Source: Sphingobium baderi (GTDB lineage Bacteria > Pseudomonadota > Alphaproteobacteria > Sphingomonadales > Sphingomonadaceae). Taken from it: a stretch of 64,000 nt of DNA. Positions 19,225 through 28,548 of this stretch are shown in pieces. The notes under the pieces were generated by a model. That model did not search any database. It saw nothing but the letters and a program-made list of their open reading frames with translations, and had not been told where the DNA came from. Positions within the stretch are counted from its first letter, which is position 1. Every line of letters begins with the position of its first letter. The stretch is taken from NCBI RefSeq assembly GCF_001456115.1, contig NZ_CP013264.1, forward strand, positions 124,001 through 188,000, in the 5' to 3' direction. Position numbers and translations under genes: made by a program.

Positions 19225-19584
19225 CTATTTCCTCTCCAGCGCCTTGCCCAGCGCGCGTTCCACCGCCCCAATAGTGAAAGGTTTGGCCAAAGTGGGCCGG
19301 TCCGCGTGACTGGTCGGCAGGTCATCGGCCATCCCGCCCGTCGCGAACACGAAGGGAATGGCATTTTCGACGAGAATGTCGGCGACCGCCCAGCTTTTCT
19401 CCCCTTGAAGATTGCAGTCCAGCAACGCGGCATCGAAGCCGCCCTGCCGCGCAAACGCGCAGGCTTCCTCCACCGAGGTCGCCAGCCCGTGCAGCCGGTA
19501 GCCCAACGTATCGAGATAATCCTCCAGCATCATGCCGATCATCGCTTCATCTTCGACGATCAGGATGGATTTGCCGTCCGACAT
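19225..19584 (-). CDS. Single-domain response regulator (receiver only)
   Basis: A 119-residue CheY-like receiver. The acidic pair is in ILIVEDEAMIG, the phosphoacceptor Asp in AALLDCNLQG, the Thr/Ser position in FVFATGG, and the Lys in TLAKPF. There is no output domain. It lies 82 bp downstream of cckA on the same strand, so it may work with a histidine kinase, but the partner is unknown. The start at 19584 is the methionine directly before the conserved fold. Confidence 0.85.
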   Translation of the reverse strand: MSDGKSILIVEDEAMIGMMLEDYLDTLGYRLHGLATSVEEACAFARQGGFDAALLDCNLQGEKSWAVADILVENAIPFVFATGGMADDLPTSHADRPTLAKPFTIGAVERALGKALERK

Positions 19585-19666
19585 GCCAGCCTTCCCTGTT
19601 AGAAAACGCTTCGCTATCGTATCGGATACGGCTTGCCCAGCCCTAATGCCTTGATCGAGCGCAAGG

Positions 19667-21221
19667 TCATTCCACCCCCGGACCCAGGGCCAGCGCATCC
19701 CGCGCGGCTTCGGCCAACTGGCTGACGGAGAAGGGTTTGGGCAGGAAGGCGACATGGGCGATGTCGATCGACTTGCGGAGCTGTTCCTCGGCATAGCCCG
19801 ACATGAAAAGCACCGGCAGATCCGGATACATCTGGCGCGCGCGCGCGACCATCGACGGGCCGTCCATATTGGGCATGACCACGTCCGATATGAGCAGGTC
19901 GATCCTCTCCTCCCCGGCCAGAACCTCCAGTCCCTGTTCGCCGTCGCTGGCGGTCAGCACCTTATAGCCCTGCCGCACGAGCGCGCGTTCGGCGACGGCG
20001 CGGACCATGTCCTCATCCTCCACCAGCAGGACGGTGCCGGTGCCCCAAGTCTCGCTGCGGCGGACGGGGGCCTGCGGCTTTGCGGCCTGATCGACGTCCG
20101 CGCCCTGATAGACGGGCAGGTAGATGACGAAACTCGCGCCCTGTCCCGGATCGGATTCGGCGAAGATATAGCCGCCCGACTGCTTGACGATGCCATAAAC
20201 GGTCGAAAGGCCAAGGCCGGTGCCCTTGCCCAGTTCCTTCGTGGTGAAGAAGGGTTCGAAGATCTTGGCAAGCACGTCCGGGGATATGCCAAGGCCGGTG
20301 TCGGATACGCGCAGGGCGGTGTAGTCTCCCGCCGGCAATATCTGATGGCGCATTTCGCGCACGCGCGCGGCGGGCACGGCGTAGGTCTGGATGTTGAGCG
20401 TGCCGCCTTGCGGCATGGCGTCGCGGGCGTTGACGGCCAGGTTCACGATCACCTGCTCAAGCTGGCCGGGATCGGCGCGCACCGCGCCCAGATTGCGGCC
20501 GTGGCTTACCTCCAGCTTCACGCTTTCGCCCAGCAGGCGTTTGAGCAGGTTGGAAACATCGGCCACGATGTCGGGAAGCTGGAGAATCTGCGGCCGCAAC
20601 GTCTGCTGGCGGGAAAAGGCGAGGAGCTGGCGGGTCAGCCCGGCCGCGCGGTTGCTGTTGGACTTGACCTGCTGAATATCGTCATAATCGCTGTCGCCCG
20701 GCGTATGACGCATCAGCATCAGGTCGCAATGGCCGATGATGGCGGTCAGGATATTGTTGAAGTCATGCGCCACGCCGCCCGCGAGCTGACCGATGGCCTG
20801 CATCTTGGTCGCCTGCGCCACCTGCCGCTTGAGCTTGCTTTCCTCGCTATTGTCCTTGAGGCTGAGGAGCACCGCCGCTTCGCCAAGGCCGCGCACGCCC
20901 GCCAGGCTGAGCGCGGTCGGATCGTCGGGCTGGCCGCGCATCCGCACGGCAATGTCGCCCGACATTTGCGGACCGACCGCAAAACGGCGCACAGCGTCGG
21001 CCACGGCGGCCTGATCCTCCCGCACGACGAGATCGCCGGGATAGCTGGGCTTGTCGCCGGGCTTCAGCCCGACCGCGCGGCCAAAGGCATTGTTGAGGAA
21101 GAGCACGCGCCCGTCCCGGTCCGCCATGGCAAGGCCGAAGGGCAGCAGCGACAGCAGGGTTTCGATGTAGGAAAGCGCCGATGTCCCGCCACCGCCGCCC
21201 GGTTCGTCGATGAGGAGGAGG
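19667..21221 (-). pseudogene. cckA: Cell-cycle hybrid histidine kinase CckA, 5' part removed by IS6100
   Basis: CckA controls CtrA phosphorylation in alphaproteobacteria. What remains is the second PAS domain (FGLAMADRDGRVLFLNNAF), the HisKA domain with phosphoacceptor GGVAHDFNNILTAIIGH, the HATPase domain (VNLAVNARDAMP, DTGLGISPDVL) and the C-terminal receiver (LLISDVVMPNMDG). The frame stays open upstream of the internal ATG at 21127 right up to the IS6100 end at 21222, so the N-terminal membrane segments and first PAS are absent, not just mis-called. In Caulobacter cckA is essential. Either another copy exists, the 5' part lies elsewhere after rearrangement, or this lineage tolerates loss. 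An internal start (21127) could still yield a soluble kinase (inference). Confidence 0.85.
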
Positions 21222-22101
21222 GGCTCTGTTGCAAAGATTGGCGGCAGTCAGAGGTAGGCTGTCGCTCTGCGCCGATCAGGCGGCTGCTGCGAAATGGTGG
21301 TTGAGCATGCCCATGGCCTCCGTCAGCGCCGAGGGCCCAATGCCAAAAGCTCTCTCCACAAGGCGCACCTCGCCCCTGATGCCGGGCTGCAGGCACCAGG
21401 GGCGAGCCTGTCCTTTGCGCAGGGCTCGCATGACTTCGAATCCCTTGATCGTGGCATAGGCCGTGGGGATCGATTTGAAACCGCGCACCGGCTTGATCAG
21501 TATCTTGAGCTTTCCGTGATCGGCCTCGATCACGTTATTGAGATACTTCACCTGCCGGTGGGCCGTCTCCCGGTCCAGCTTTCCTTCGCGCTTCAATTCG
21601 GTGATCGCTGCACCATAGCTCGGCGCTTTGTCGGTATTGAGCGTGGCAGGCTTTTCCCAGTGCTTCAGGCCTCGCAGGGCCTTGCCCAGGAACCGCTTCG
21701 CTGCCTTGGCGCTGCGGGTCGGCGACAGGTAGAAATCGATCGTGTCGCCCCGCTTGTCGACTGCCCGGTACAGGTAGGTCCACTTGCCCCGCACCTTGAC
21801 GTAGGTTTCATCCAGGCGCCAGCTCGGATCAAAGCCACGCCGCCAGAACCAGCGCAGCCGCTTCTCCATCTCCGGGGCGTAGCACTGGACCCAGCGATAG
21901 ATCGTCGTATGGTCGACCGAAATGCCGCGTTCCGCCAGCATTTCCTCAAGGTCGCGATAGCTGATCGGATAGCGACAATACCAGCGCACCGCCCACAGGA
22001 TCACATCACCCTGGAAATGGCGCCACTTGAAATCCGTCATCGTTCCGTCCGTCCAATCTCCGCCAAGCATGCTCAAGCTTCACGATTTTTGCAACAGAGC
22101 C
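21222..22101 (-). mobile_element. IS6100 copy A
   Basis: Complete 880-bp IS6-family element with terminal repeats GGCTCTGTTGCAAA at 21222 and the complement ending at 22101. The flanking octamers differ (GGAGGAGG left, GGTGTGGA right), so there is no target duplication. Left of it is cckA, right of it is virB4: it is a junction between chromosome and plasmid DNA formed by IS6100 activity or recombination. Confidence 0.95.
21276..22070 (-). CDS. tnpA: IS6100 transposase (copy A)
   Basis: DDE transposase of 264 residues. The catalytic Asp, Asp and Glu are in [19 protein letters not shown] and [10 protein letters not shown]. The N-terminus includes the helix-turn-helix region. The protein sequence is the same as in copies B, C and E. 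IS6-family enzymes work by replicative cointegrate formation. Confidence 0.95.
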   Translation of the reverse strand: MLGGDWTDGTMTDFKWRHFQGDVILWAVRWYCRYPISYRDLEEMLAERGISVDHTTIYRWVQCYAPEMEKRLRWFWRRGFDPSWRLDETYVKVRGKWTYLYRAVDKRGDTIDFYLSPTRSAKAAKRFLGKALRGLKHWEKPATLNTDKAPSYGAAITELKREGKLDRETAHRQVKYLNNVIEADHGKLKILIKPVRGFKSIPTAYATIKGFEVMRALRKGQARPWCLQPGIRGEVRLVERAFGIGPSALTEAMGMLNHHFAAAA

Positions 22102-23316
22102 GGTGTGGAAGGGCGAGAAGGCCGCGAAGTTGAGCGACGTGATCGGCGCCGGCCTCGCCCGCCACGAGAAATTGCCGACGAGCTGGCTCCAATAGGCCGC
22201 CTCCAGCGCCGCGCCCTCGCGTGCCGCGACCATGCCTGTATCGGCCAGCGCAGCACGCGCGATCGACATATTGTCGCGCAGGCCCTTCAAGCTGTCGGAA
22301 TAGACCGCGAGCGTGAAATGATGATCGCCCAGCACGAAGTCGTTCGACATGAGCTTGTCGGCGGCATGGGAGAGATCGAGCATCTGGCTGACCGCCCGAT
22401 CCTCCGCGTTCTCCATTTGTTTCTGACGCAGGCGGAACCGTTCGGAGGCGGCGGCGCGCCCGAGGAAGGTAAAGGATTGCGTCAGCACGAAGCCGAAATC
22501 GACCGCCAGGAGCGACTGGAACTGGCGCGGCGTCGTGTAGGCTGGATATTCGCGGATACCGAAGATGCCGCCAAAGGCGCTGCGATCGGCGTCGCGCACT
22601 TCGACGGTCTCGCCGCCGAAGACGACGCGCTGGCGGTAGAGGGCGCTGCCGAGATGACCGCGAATGACGGGGACGCGGCGGTGCCGGCCCGTCATCACCA
22701 TTTCGGCGACTTCCATCGTCTCGGAAAATTTGATGCCGTTATGGCCGTAGATCGACAGCCGGCGCGGCGCGCAGCGCGCCATCAGCTTCGCGAAATCGCG
22801 CGCCTTGTCCTCCAGCGCCTCCAGAAGATCGGCATCGACCGCATCGGCCTCCGCGCCCGCCCTGGCCTTGTTCTTGAAGAGCTGGACCAGCATGTCCGCG
22901 CCGTGGACCGAAGGGCGCAGCACCAACGTCACGAAGAAGCGGTTGATGAACATCCGCTCCTTGTTCATCCGCGCAAAATAGGCGGCGTCGAGATCGCGCG
23001 CGAAGCGCGAGCGGAAATTGCCGCCGGGATATTGCTCGACCCGCGCGCGCACCAGATGCGTCCAGACCGACAGGCGATCGTCGTGCAGGTTGCGCAGCGT
23101 GCCGTTCAATTTGGCGTGCCAGTCGTTGAGATCGCGCACGTCGGCGGTCTCGAACGCGAGGCCCTGCAGCTCGAACGCGACCATGATCGCGCCGGAATCG
23201 AGCATCACCATGTCGTCGGTGACATGCCGCGCATAAGGCAGGAAGCGCGTCGGCATCACTTCCTTGAGCGCGACCTTGAGCGGCACCTGATCGGCGAGCT
23301 GACTGGATCTAGCCAT
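22102..23316 (-). pseudogene. virB4: VirB4 type IV secretion ATPase, 3' half lost at IS6100
   Basis: The first 405 codons of a VirB4/CagE-family protein remain (typical length about 800). The N-terminal domain is intact (VPLKVALKEVMPTRFLPYARHV at the start is longer than 20, so only the opening is noted: ADQVPLKVAL), but the Walker A and B ATPase half is gone. The frame runs about 31 codons into IS6100 and stops at 22006. The start overlaps virB3 by 8 nt. Loss of the ATPase should inactivate the secretion/conjugation machine encoded here. Confidence 0.88.
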
Positions 23317-23632
23317 TGCGCCCGAACCCCCGGCGCTTGATGCCCTTCAGCGGGAGCGGCGTGTAGCTGGACCCGCCCCAGAAGGCCCGATTGGGATTGG
23401 CTTGTTTGGTGCGGCCCCACAGGAACAGGAGCCGGAAAGCGTTGACGTCATGGCGCACGACGAGGCGCGAGATGCCGAACATCACCGCGCCCAGCACTGC
23501 GCCGTAGAGCGGATTGGCGGTGCCGATCAGGGTGATGACCGAGGCGAGCAGAACAACCACGGCCGCCTCGATCGGGATGCCGGCGAACAGCGCAGGCCGC
23601 GTCACCGCCAGAAACAGCGGATTGCGCACCAT
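23309..23632 (-). CDS. virB3: VirB3 type IV secretion inner-membrane protein
   Basis: A 107-residue protein with the VirB3 opening RNPLFLAVTRPALFAG, two adjacent hydrophobic helices (residues about 18-60) and a cytoplasmic C-terminus. An in-frame start at 23668 would add 12 residues; 23632 (MVRNPLF) fits the family better. It sits between virB2 and virB4 in canonical order. Confidence 0.85.
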   Translation of the reverse strand: MVRNPLFLAVTRPALFAGIPIEAAVVVLLASVITLIGTANPLYGAVLGAVMFGISRLVVRHDVNAFRLLFLWGRTKQANPNRAFWGGSSYTPLPLKGIKRRGFGRNG

Positions 23633-23713
23633 GACTTCATGCTCTTCCTCCACGCCACGCACTCCCAAAACAGGTGAGGACGGGGCGCTGTTCGCGCTCC
23701 GCCCCCATAACGA

Positions 23714-24079
23714 TCAGCCCTGGAGCTGGTCCACGATCCACGGCGCCGAGAAGATGAGCGCGATGCCGATGATGACGGTGACGAGCGCACCGGTGTTGAC
23801 CCGGCCCGTCAACCACCCGAACCCCGCCGCGATGATCGCGAGAATGGCGACGATGCGCAGCAGGCCGTTGCTGAGCAGATCCAGCACCGACTGGCCGAAG
23901 CTCTCCAGATTGGTCTGCGCGAACGCCGGCTCGGCCGACAGCAAGGATGTCAGCGCCACCAGGCCGAACATCGCGGCGAGGTCGGCCGCCTTGCGCCGGC
24001 GCGGCGTCAGCGCGCCCAGGCGGGCCATGATTTTCGATCGGAGGGCGAGCGCCGGCCCACCGAGCATGACGAGGTTCAT
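23714..24079 (-). CDS. virB2: VirB2 major pilin
   Basis: A 121-residue TrbC/VirB2 prepilin. It has a long leader ending in LLSAEPAFA before QTNLES, then two hydrophobic helices separated by a short loop (GWLTGRVNTG), as in conjugative pilins. Its ATG overlaps the virB1 stop (ATGA), so the genes are translationally coupled. Confidence 0.87.
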   Translation of the reverse strand: MNLVMLGGPALALRSKIMARLGALTPRRRKAADLAAMFGLVALTSLLSAEPAFAQTNLESFGQSVLDLLSNGLLRIVAILAIIAAGFGWLTGRVNTGALVTVIIGIALIFSAPWIVDQLQG

Positions 24080-24789
24080 CGCTGTTCTCCTTCTGCGAGC
24101 CGCACGCGCTCGTATTGCGCCCGCGCGAACACGTCCCACGCGGGCGGCGGTGGTGAAGGCGCGGGCTGCGCGTTCGCGGACGTGTTTTCCTCGACGAGCG
24201 CGGCGAGCTGCGCGGACGCGCTCGAACCTTCGTCTGCATTTGGGCTGATTATGGGGCTGGCGCTGGCTTGCGCGGAGATCGGGGCCAGCGGCATCGCGGC
24301 GCGGATCGCGACGGGGCGGATGCCGTTGGCGACGCCGGCATTGCCCACGACCTTGCCGACATAGCCATTGGCAAAGCCGCGCGAGCGCGAGCCGGTGTTA
24401 TACATGGAGAGCGCGATGCGCAGCGCGCGCTGGGGATGCAGCCCCGCGCGCACGCTATGATAGTTGCCCGACAGCACCCCGCCGGCAGCCGCGATGTTCG
24501 TGCATGGGTCGAACACAGTTTCCCAAGAGAGGCCGAGTCGCTTCATGTTGCGCGAATTGATCTGGCCGAGGCCCAGATCGACCGAATAGCCCTGGCCCAC
24601 ATAATGGCGCGCGGTCTCGATCGCGTTTTCAAGGCTCGTCGGCACGATCTTGCGGCCGAGGCCGTTGACGTTGATAGCCCATTCGAAGCCCTGGCTTTCG
24701 GTCTGGACGATCGCCGCGATCGTGGCGGGCGCGACATCCGGCGCGCATTGCGCCGCGAGCCCCATGATGACCGCGGCGGGGAGTGTCAT
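24076..24789 (-). CDS. virB1: VirB1 lytic transglycosylase
   Basis: Locally opens peptidoglycan for assembly of the type IV secretion machine. The 237 residues contain an SLT/goose-lysozyme-like domain: catalytic Glu in AAIVQTESQGFEWAIN, then DLGLGQINSRN and ALSMYNTGSRSRGFANGYV. The C-terminal 80 residues are Ala/Pro/Ser-rich. A signal peptide is weak or absent, as seen in some VirB1 proteins. Its start overlaps a 36-codon ORF by 4 nt. Confidence 0.9.
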   Translation of the reverse strand: MTLPAAVIMGLAAQCAPDVAPATIAAIVQTESQGFEWAINVNGLGRKIVPTSLENAIETARHYVGQGYSVDLGLGQINSRNMKRLGLSWETVFDPCTNIAAAGGVLSGNYHSVRAGLHPQRALRIALSMYNTGSRSRGFANGYVGKVVGNAGVANGIRPVAIRAAMPLAPISAQASASPIISPNADEGSSASAQLAALVEENTSANAQPAPSPPPPAWDVFARAQYERVRLAEGEQR

Positions 24790-24896
24790 TGCGCTTCCAG
24801 TGCCCGTGCAGCGCCGCGCCGGCCCGGCTGTGCCGGGGCGCTCGCGCGTGCAAAGGAAACGGTTGCCGCGCGGGATGCAAACAAGCGATTTGCCAT
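24786..24896 (-). CDS. Small 36-residue ORF coupled to virB1
   Basis: ATG at 24896 has GGAG 8 nt upstream; the peptide starts MANRLFASRAATVSFARAS and its TGA overlaps the virB1 ATG. It is basic, with no clear membrane helix. It could be a leader that couples translation into virB1, or a real small protein. An inverted repeat TTTCAC/GTGAAA (24898-24916) directly upstream could be an operator for the virB operon. Confidence 0.35.
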   Translation of the reverse strand: MANRLFASRAATVSFARASAPAQPGRRGAARALEAQ

Positions 24897-24994
24897 GTTT
24901 TCACTCCACTGGTGAAATCAGGCTAAATTGCTCCAGGTTGTTTGCCTACCCAGAATCCGACAAAGGTTCATATTGGAGGTTTCGTCCTGCCCCA

Positions 24995-25282
24995 CTAAAA
25001 TGCCGCTTCGTCCCTCGAACCGGGATAAGGGTGGACATGGATCACGCCGTCATAGCCATATCCCAATATGATATGGCGGATCGCGGAAGCTGCCTTTTTA
25101 TACAATCGGATACGCTTTTTGTCGTAGAGGCCGACATGATACATCGACGTGCCACGCCAGCTCACGCGAACATTGATGAGCCACTTGCCCGTATCATGCT
25201 GGTGAACATGGACGTCGGTAATCGTGCCCCCCAGGGGCCGCATCGAGGTCAGTTCGCGTTCCAAGATAAGCTCTAATTCCAT
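24995..25282 (-). CDS. Hypothetical plasmid protein (95 aa)
   Basis: A compact basic protein rich in His and aromatic residues (VHVHQHDTGKWLINVRVSW), with no membrane helix or recognised motif. It is transcribed towards the virB operon and divergently from the primase-like gene at 25375, so the 92 bp between them should hold both promoters. Function unknown. Confidence 0.55.
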   Translation of the reverse strand: MELELILERELTSMRPLGGTITDVHVHQHDTGKWLINVRVSWRGTSMYHVGLYDKKRIRLYKKAASAIRHIILGYGYDGVIHVHPYPGSRDEAAF

Positions 25283-25374
25283 GCCGCCCCTGCATAAGTG
25301 ATTTCATAGCTTTTCGCTGGTGCTCTTTCTTGCCGCGCACTAGCCTATGCGTCCTTCAAAGGAGGTATCCAGAT

Positions 25375-26259
25375 ATGGCGCGACAAGAAAGGGCGTCGAT
25401 CGAGGCGGACGCGGACCGCGTGGTCCGTCAGCTCGGCGGCAAATGGACCGGCGACTTCGCGATGTGCCGCTGTCCCGCGCATGCCGACGGCAAGGCCAGC
25501 CTGTCGATCCGCGTCGGCGAGCGCGCGGTCCTCTTCCATTGCTTCGCGGGCTGCACCGCCGATGCGATCATGGCGGCGCTGCGCTCGGGCAAGATCCTCG
25601 CAAGCCCCGATCACGATCCCGGCCAGCGCCAGGAGGGGAAGGGGGACTTGAACAAGCTCGCCCTCGCCGTGTGGCGGCACGCCGAACCCTTCACCGGCAC
25701 GCTCGCCGACCGCTATCTGCGCGAGACGCGGCTCATCATCCCCGATGGCATCAACGCGCGGTTCGATCCGCGCTGCCAGCTCGGCGCCGGCGCCGCCAAG
25801 GCGTTCGCCCCGGCGCTGATCGTGCCGATCGAGGAAGACGCCGGCGTCGTCGCCATCCACCGCACCTTCCTCACCCCCGATGGCCGCGACAAGGCGGCGG
25901 TCGAGGAGCCCAAGCGGATGCTCGGCAATCCCGGCGCGGGCGCGGTGCGCTGGGGCGGCATCCCGCTCGACGGCATCCTGCGCCTCGCCGAAGGCGTCGA
26001 GGACGCCGCCAGCGTCATGAACATGCTCGGCCCGGGCCGCTTCGTCTGGCCGGTGCTGGGGATCGAGCGCTATCAGGCGATCACGATCCCCGAGAGCGTC
26101 CATACCGTCGTTATCTACAGCCAGCATGGGCGCGAGGCGGCGCGCGCGATCGCGCGCGCTACCCCGCACCTGACGGCCAATGGCCGCCAGCTCGCGGTCA
26201 AGCCGCCGCCCCATGCCGGCGACTGGAACGACCTGTTGCGCGAGATCCGGTCGCTATGA
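25375..26259 (+). CDS. CHC2 zinc-finger / Toprim primase-like protein
   Basis: The 294 residues begin with a primase-type zinc finger (CRCPAHADGKASLSI ... LFHCFAGC, residues about 27-60). A Toprim-like region follows (LRLAEGVEDAASV, TVVIYSQHGRE), as in plasmid and phage primase/helicase proteins. It probably acts in plasmid replication or in priming of transferred DNA (inference). The start at 25375 has an exact AGGAGG (25360-25365). The stop overlaps the next gene by ATGA. Confidence 0.8.
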   Translation: MARQERASIEADADRVVRQLGGKWTGDFAMCRCPAHADGKASLSIRVGERAVLFHCFAGCTADAIMAALRSGKILASPDHDPGQRQEGKGDLNKLALAVWRHAEPFTGTLADRYLRETRLIIPDGINARFDPRCQLGAGAAKAFAPALIVPIEEDAGVVAIHRTFLTPDGRDKAAVEEPKRMLGNPGAGAVRWGGIPLDGILRLAEGVEDAASVMNMLGPGRFVWPVLGIERYQAITIPESVHTVVIYSQHGREAARAIARATPHLTANGRQLAVKPPPHAGDWNDLLREIRSL

Positions 26260-26855
26260 AGCTGTTTCCCGGCGCGACGGCGTTCCAGCGGTGGACGATG
26301 GGGATCAGCTTCGTCGTCGTCGCGCTCTATGCGATTTCGCAAAATAGGGAATCGCTGGTCGAAGCCTCGCGGACCCGGCTGGCATCATCGTCTCCGGCGA
26401 TCATTGACGGCGATACGATCGATTTTCCCACAGCAAGGGTGCGGATTATCGGGATCGATGCGCCCGATGACGATGTGCCGCAGCTCAAGGCGATGGCGAG
26501 CCAGGCCTTGCGCGATCTGACGAACCGCGATGGCGGGTTGGACTGTTCGGTGTCGATGTTCGACTATGCGCTGCGCCGGGAGAACCAGTGCCGCACCGAT
26601 GCGAAAAGTTCGGGCCGTCTCAATCTGGCGTGCCGCTTTCCCGCGAACCGGGCCAGTGTCGGGGCAACGCTGGTGGCTCAGGGCTATGCCGTCGATTACC
26701 GGGTGTTCTCAGGGGGAGCCTATGTCGCGCTGATGCAGCAGGCAGCGGCGAAGCGGGCGGGACTATGGGGCGTCGACTATGAAGCGATGCGCCAGTTGGC
26801 GGTGCGCAGGGCACAGGTGCCCAAGGGATGCAGCACAGGCACCATCGCGCGATGA
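26256..26855 (+). CDS. Thermonuclease-family (SNase-like) exported protein
   Basis: A 199-residue protein with an N-terminal hydrophobic anchor or signal (residues about 13-28) and an OB-fold staphylococcal-nuclease domain: IIDGDTIDF, VRIIGIDAPD and a C-terminal AAAKRAGLWG. Such genes are common on conjugative plasmids and may process DNA or act on nucleic acid in the periplasm. It is coupled to the upstream primase-like gene by a 4-nt overlap. Confidence 0.8.
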   Translation: MKLFPGATAFQRWTMGISFVVVALYAISQNRESLVEASRTRLASSSPAIIDGDTIDFPTARVRIIGIDAPDDDVPQLKAMASQALRDLTNRDGGLDCSVSMFDYALRRENQCRTDAKSSGRLNLACRFPANRASVGATLVAQGYAVDYRVFSGGAYVALMQQAAAKRAGLWGVDYEAMRQLAVRRAQVPKGCSTGTIAR

Positions 26856-27099
26856 TCGGGCAAGGTGTAACCGGGATAGCCAAGATAGGGCCGGAAACGG
26901 CGTCAGAAGCGCCAGGAAGGCACCCAGAAAGGCCACAAGGGGTCCGGGCCTGCCTTCGGCCCGCGCTCTACGGCGCGCCGCTCTGGCGGCGCTCCACGGA
27001 ACCCCGCGCACGGGTTTCCGCCCATCCGGGTGACGATCAGGCTAGGCCACAGATGACCGCCCGTGCGGGCGGGCGCGGCGTGCCGGGTCCGGCACGCAT

Positions 27100-27429
27100 A
27101 TGATCGAGCGCGGCTCTCCCCAAGCGATCCGCGTCGGCCGCTGGGGCATGGCGCTCGCGCTCGTGATCGGCGCGGTGCCGATCGGCCGCCTCATCCGCAA
27201 TTTTCCCTATCTGCTGCCCAATCGGCTTCCCGGCCTCATCCTCTACGAGCTGGGGCCGGGGCTGATCCTCGCCGCCGCGATCGGCACCGCCATCGCCGTC
27301 ACCCGCGACAGCGGGCCGCGCTACGGCATCGCCGCACGGCTCGCGCTGTTCCTCATCGCCGCGCTGGTCGCCGGCGCCGTCACGCTAGGAATCGAGTTCG
27401 CCGGCGTCCTGCAGGGCCAATGGCTGTGA
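27100..27429 (+). CDS. Small integral membrane protein, unknown
   Basis: A 109-residue protein with three likely membrane helices (about residues 14-32, 46-66 and 80-103). It has no recognised family motif. It belongs to the plasmid-backbone gene run on the plus strand. The 240 bp before it hold no gene I can support. Confidence 0.5.
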   Translation: MIERGSPQAIRVGRWGMALALVIGAVPIGRLIRNFPYLLPNRLPGLILYELGPGLILAAAIGTAIAVTRDSGPRYGIAARLALFLIAALVAGAVTLGIEFAGVLQGQWL

Positions 27430-27514
27430 GCGGTCCGAAACCCGTTGCACCCCGCGAGCCGCGCGCCCCATCATCCTTTCCGCGTCCTTTCCGTCCTTCA
27501 GGCGAGCCCGTCCC

Positions 27515-28207
27515 ATGACTTTCGACCCATCCATGATCCACAATCTCGCCGCGGAAATGTTCTGGCGCACGGCCGAGACAATCGGCGTGCCGGAAGCCAA
27601 CCGGCTCGTGCTGGAGAGCGAGGGCGCGATCCTGCTGGAGCAGGACTATGCCGAGGATCTGTGGCAGGCGTTCCCGGTCCCCTCGCTCACCGAGGCCGAG
27701 GCGCGCGCGGTGCTGAACGCGGTCGCCGCCGAAGCCCATGCCTATGCGCGCGACGAGGAAAACATCCAGGGCAGCATCTATCTGGAGGACCGCGACACGG
27801 GCCGCTCGCCCAGCGCCGCCGCCATCGACTGCGCGCCCCTCGCGATCGTGCCGACATGCGCCTACAAGAGCCCCGTGGAGCGTCTTGGCCGGCTTTGCCT
27901 GCGTCACCCCCTCCCGGCGGTCGTCTTCGCGCCACGCATGCCCCAAGGCACGCTGATCGAGGTCGCCGACACTGAAACGGCGCTCGGCTTCGCGATGCCG
28001 ATGTTTCTCATCGTCACCGGCACCCAGCAGATCGATGCCGCGTCGGTCGTGCTGATGGGCTATTTCATGATCCCGACGCCCAGCCTCCAGCACGGCGCGC
28101 TCTGGGATCGTGTCATCCAGAATTCGCAGCGCGTGACGGAGGCGATACACTTCGGCCGCGATCTGGAAGTCACTTTCACCTGGCCGGATGAGGTCGGCGA
28201 GGCATAG
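27515..28207 (+). CDS. Hypothetical plasmid protein (230 aa)
   Basis: Soluble, acidic 230-residue protein starting MTFDPSMIHNLAAEMFWRT. I recognise no domain or catalytic motif. Codon use resembles its neighbours. It lies between the membrane protein gene and parDE, in the plasmid backbone. Function unknown. Confidence 0.6.
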   Translation: MTFDPSMIHNLAAEMFWRTAETIGVPEANRLVLESEGAILLEQDYAEDLWQAFPVPSLTEAEARAVLNAVAAEAHAYARDEENIQGSIYLEDRDTGRSPSAAAIDCAPLAIVPTCAYKSPVERLGRLCLRHPLPAVVFAPRMPQGTLIEVADTETALGFAMPMFLIVTGTQQIDAASVVLMGYFMIPTPSLQHGALWDRVIQNSQRVTEAIHFGRDLEVTFTWPDEVGEA

Positions 28208-28231
28208 CGTGCGGCGCCTGCCTTGAAACCG

Positions 28232-28248
28232 ATGGCAGTTTTTGCCAT
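28232..28248 (+). promoter_or_regulatory. Candidate operator of parDE
   Basis: ATGGCA-GTTTT-TGCCAT is a perfect 6-bp inverted repeat, 21 bp before the parD start and next to an AT-rich stretch (28239-28254). ParD-type ribbon-helix-helix proteins normally repress their own operon at such repeats; the assignment is inference. Confidence 0.45.
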
Positions 28249-28269
28249 TATATTTGGCGAGGTGATTTT

Positions 28270-28548
28270 ATGGCGTCGATGAATGTCTCTCTTCCCGATC
28301 CCATGCGCGACTATGTGCAGTCGCGCATCGACAGCGGCCACTATGCCAGCGTCAGCGACTATGTGCGCGACCTGATCCGGCGCGATCAAAGCGAAGTCGT
28401 CGACGAGGAACGCTGGCTGAAGGAGCTTGATGCCTCGATCGAAGAGGGCCTGAAGGAGATGGAGGCCGGTGGCGGGCACGATCTCGATGAAGCCTGCGAT
28501 GCGATCATTGCCAACCTCCGCGATACCGCCGATCGCAAGCAGCACTGA
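28270..28548 (+). CDS. parD: ParD-family antitoxin
   Basis: A 92-residue antitoxin. The N-terminal ribbon-helix-helix DNA-binding domain reads MNVSLPDPMRDYVQSRI ... SVSDYVRDLIRRD; the C-terminal acidic helix (residues 45-85) should wrap the toxin. It should neutralise ParE and repress the operon. Its stop overlaps the parE start (TGATG). Confidence 0.88.
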   Translation: MASMNVSLPDPMRDYVQSRIDSGHYASVSDYVRDLIRRDQSEVVDEERWLKELDASIEEGLKEMEAGGGHDLDEACDAIIANLRDTADRKQH

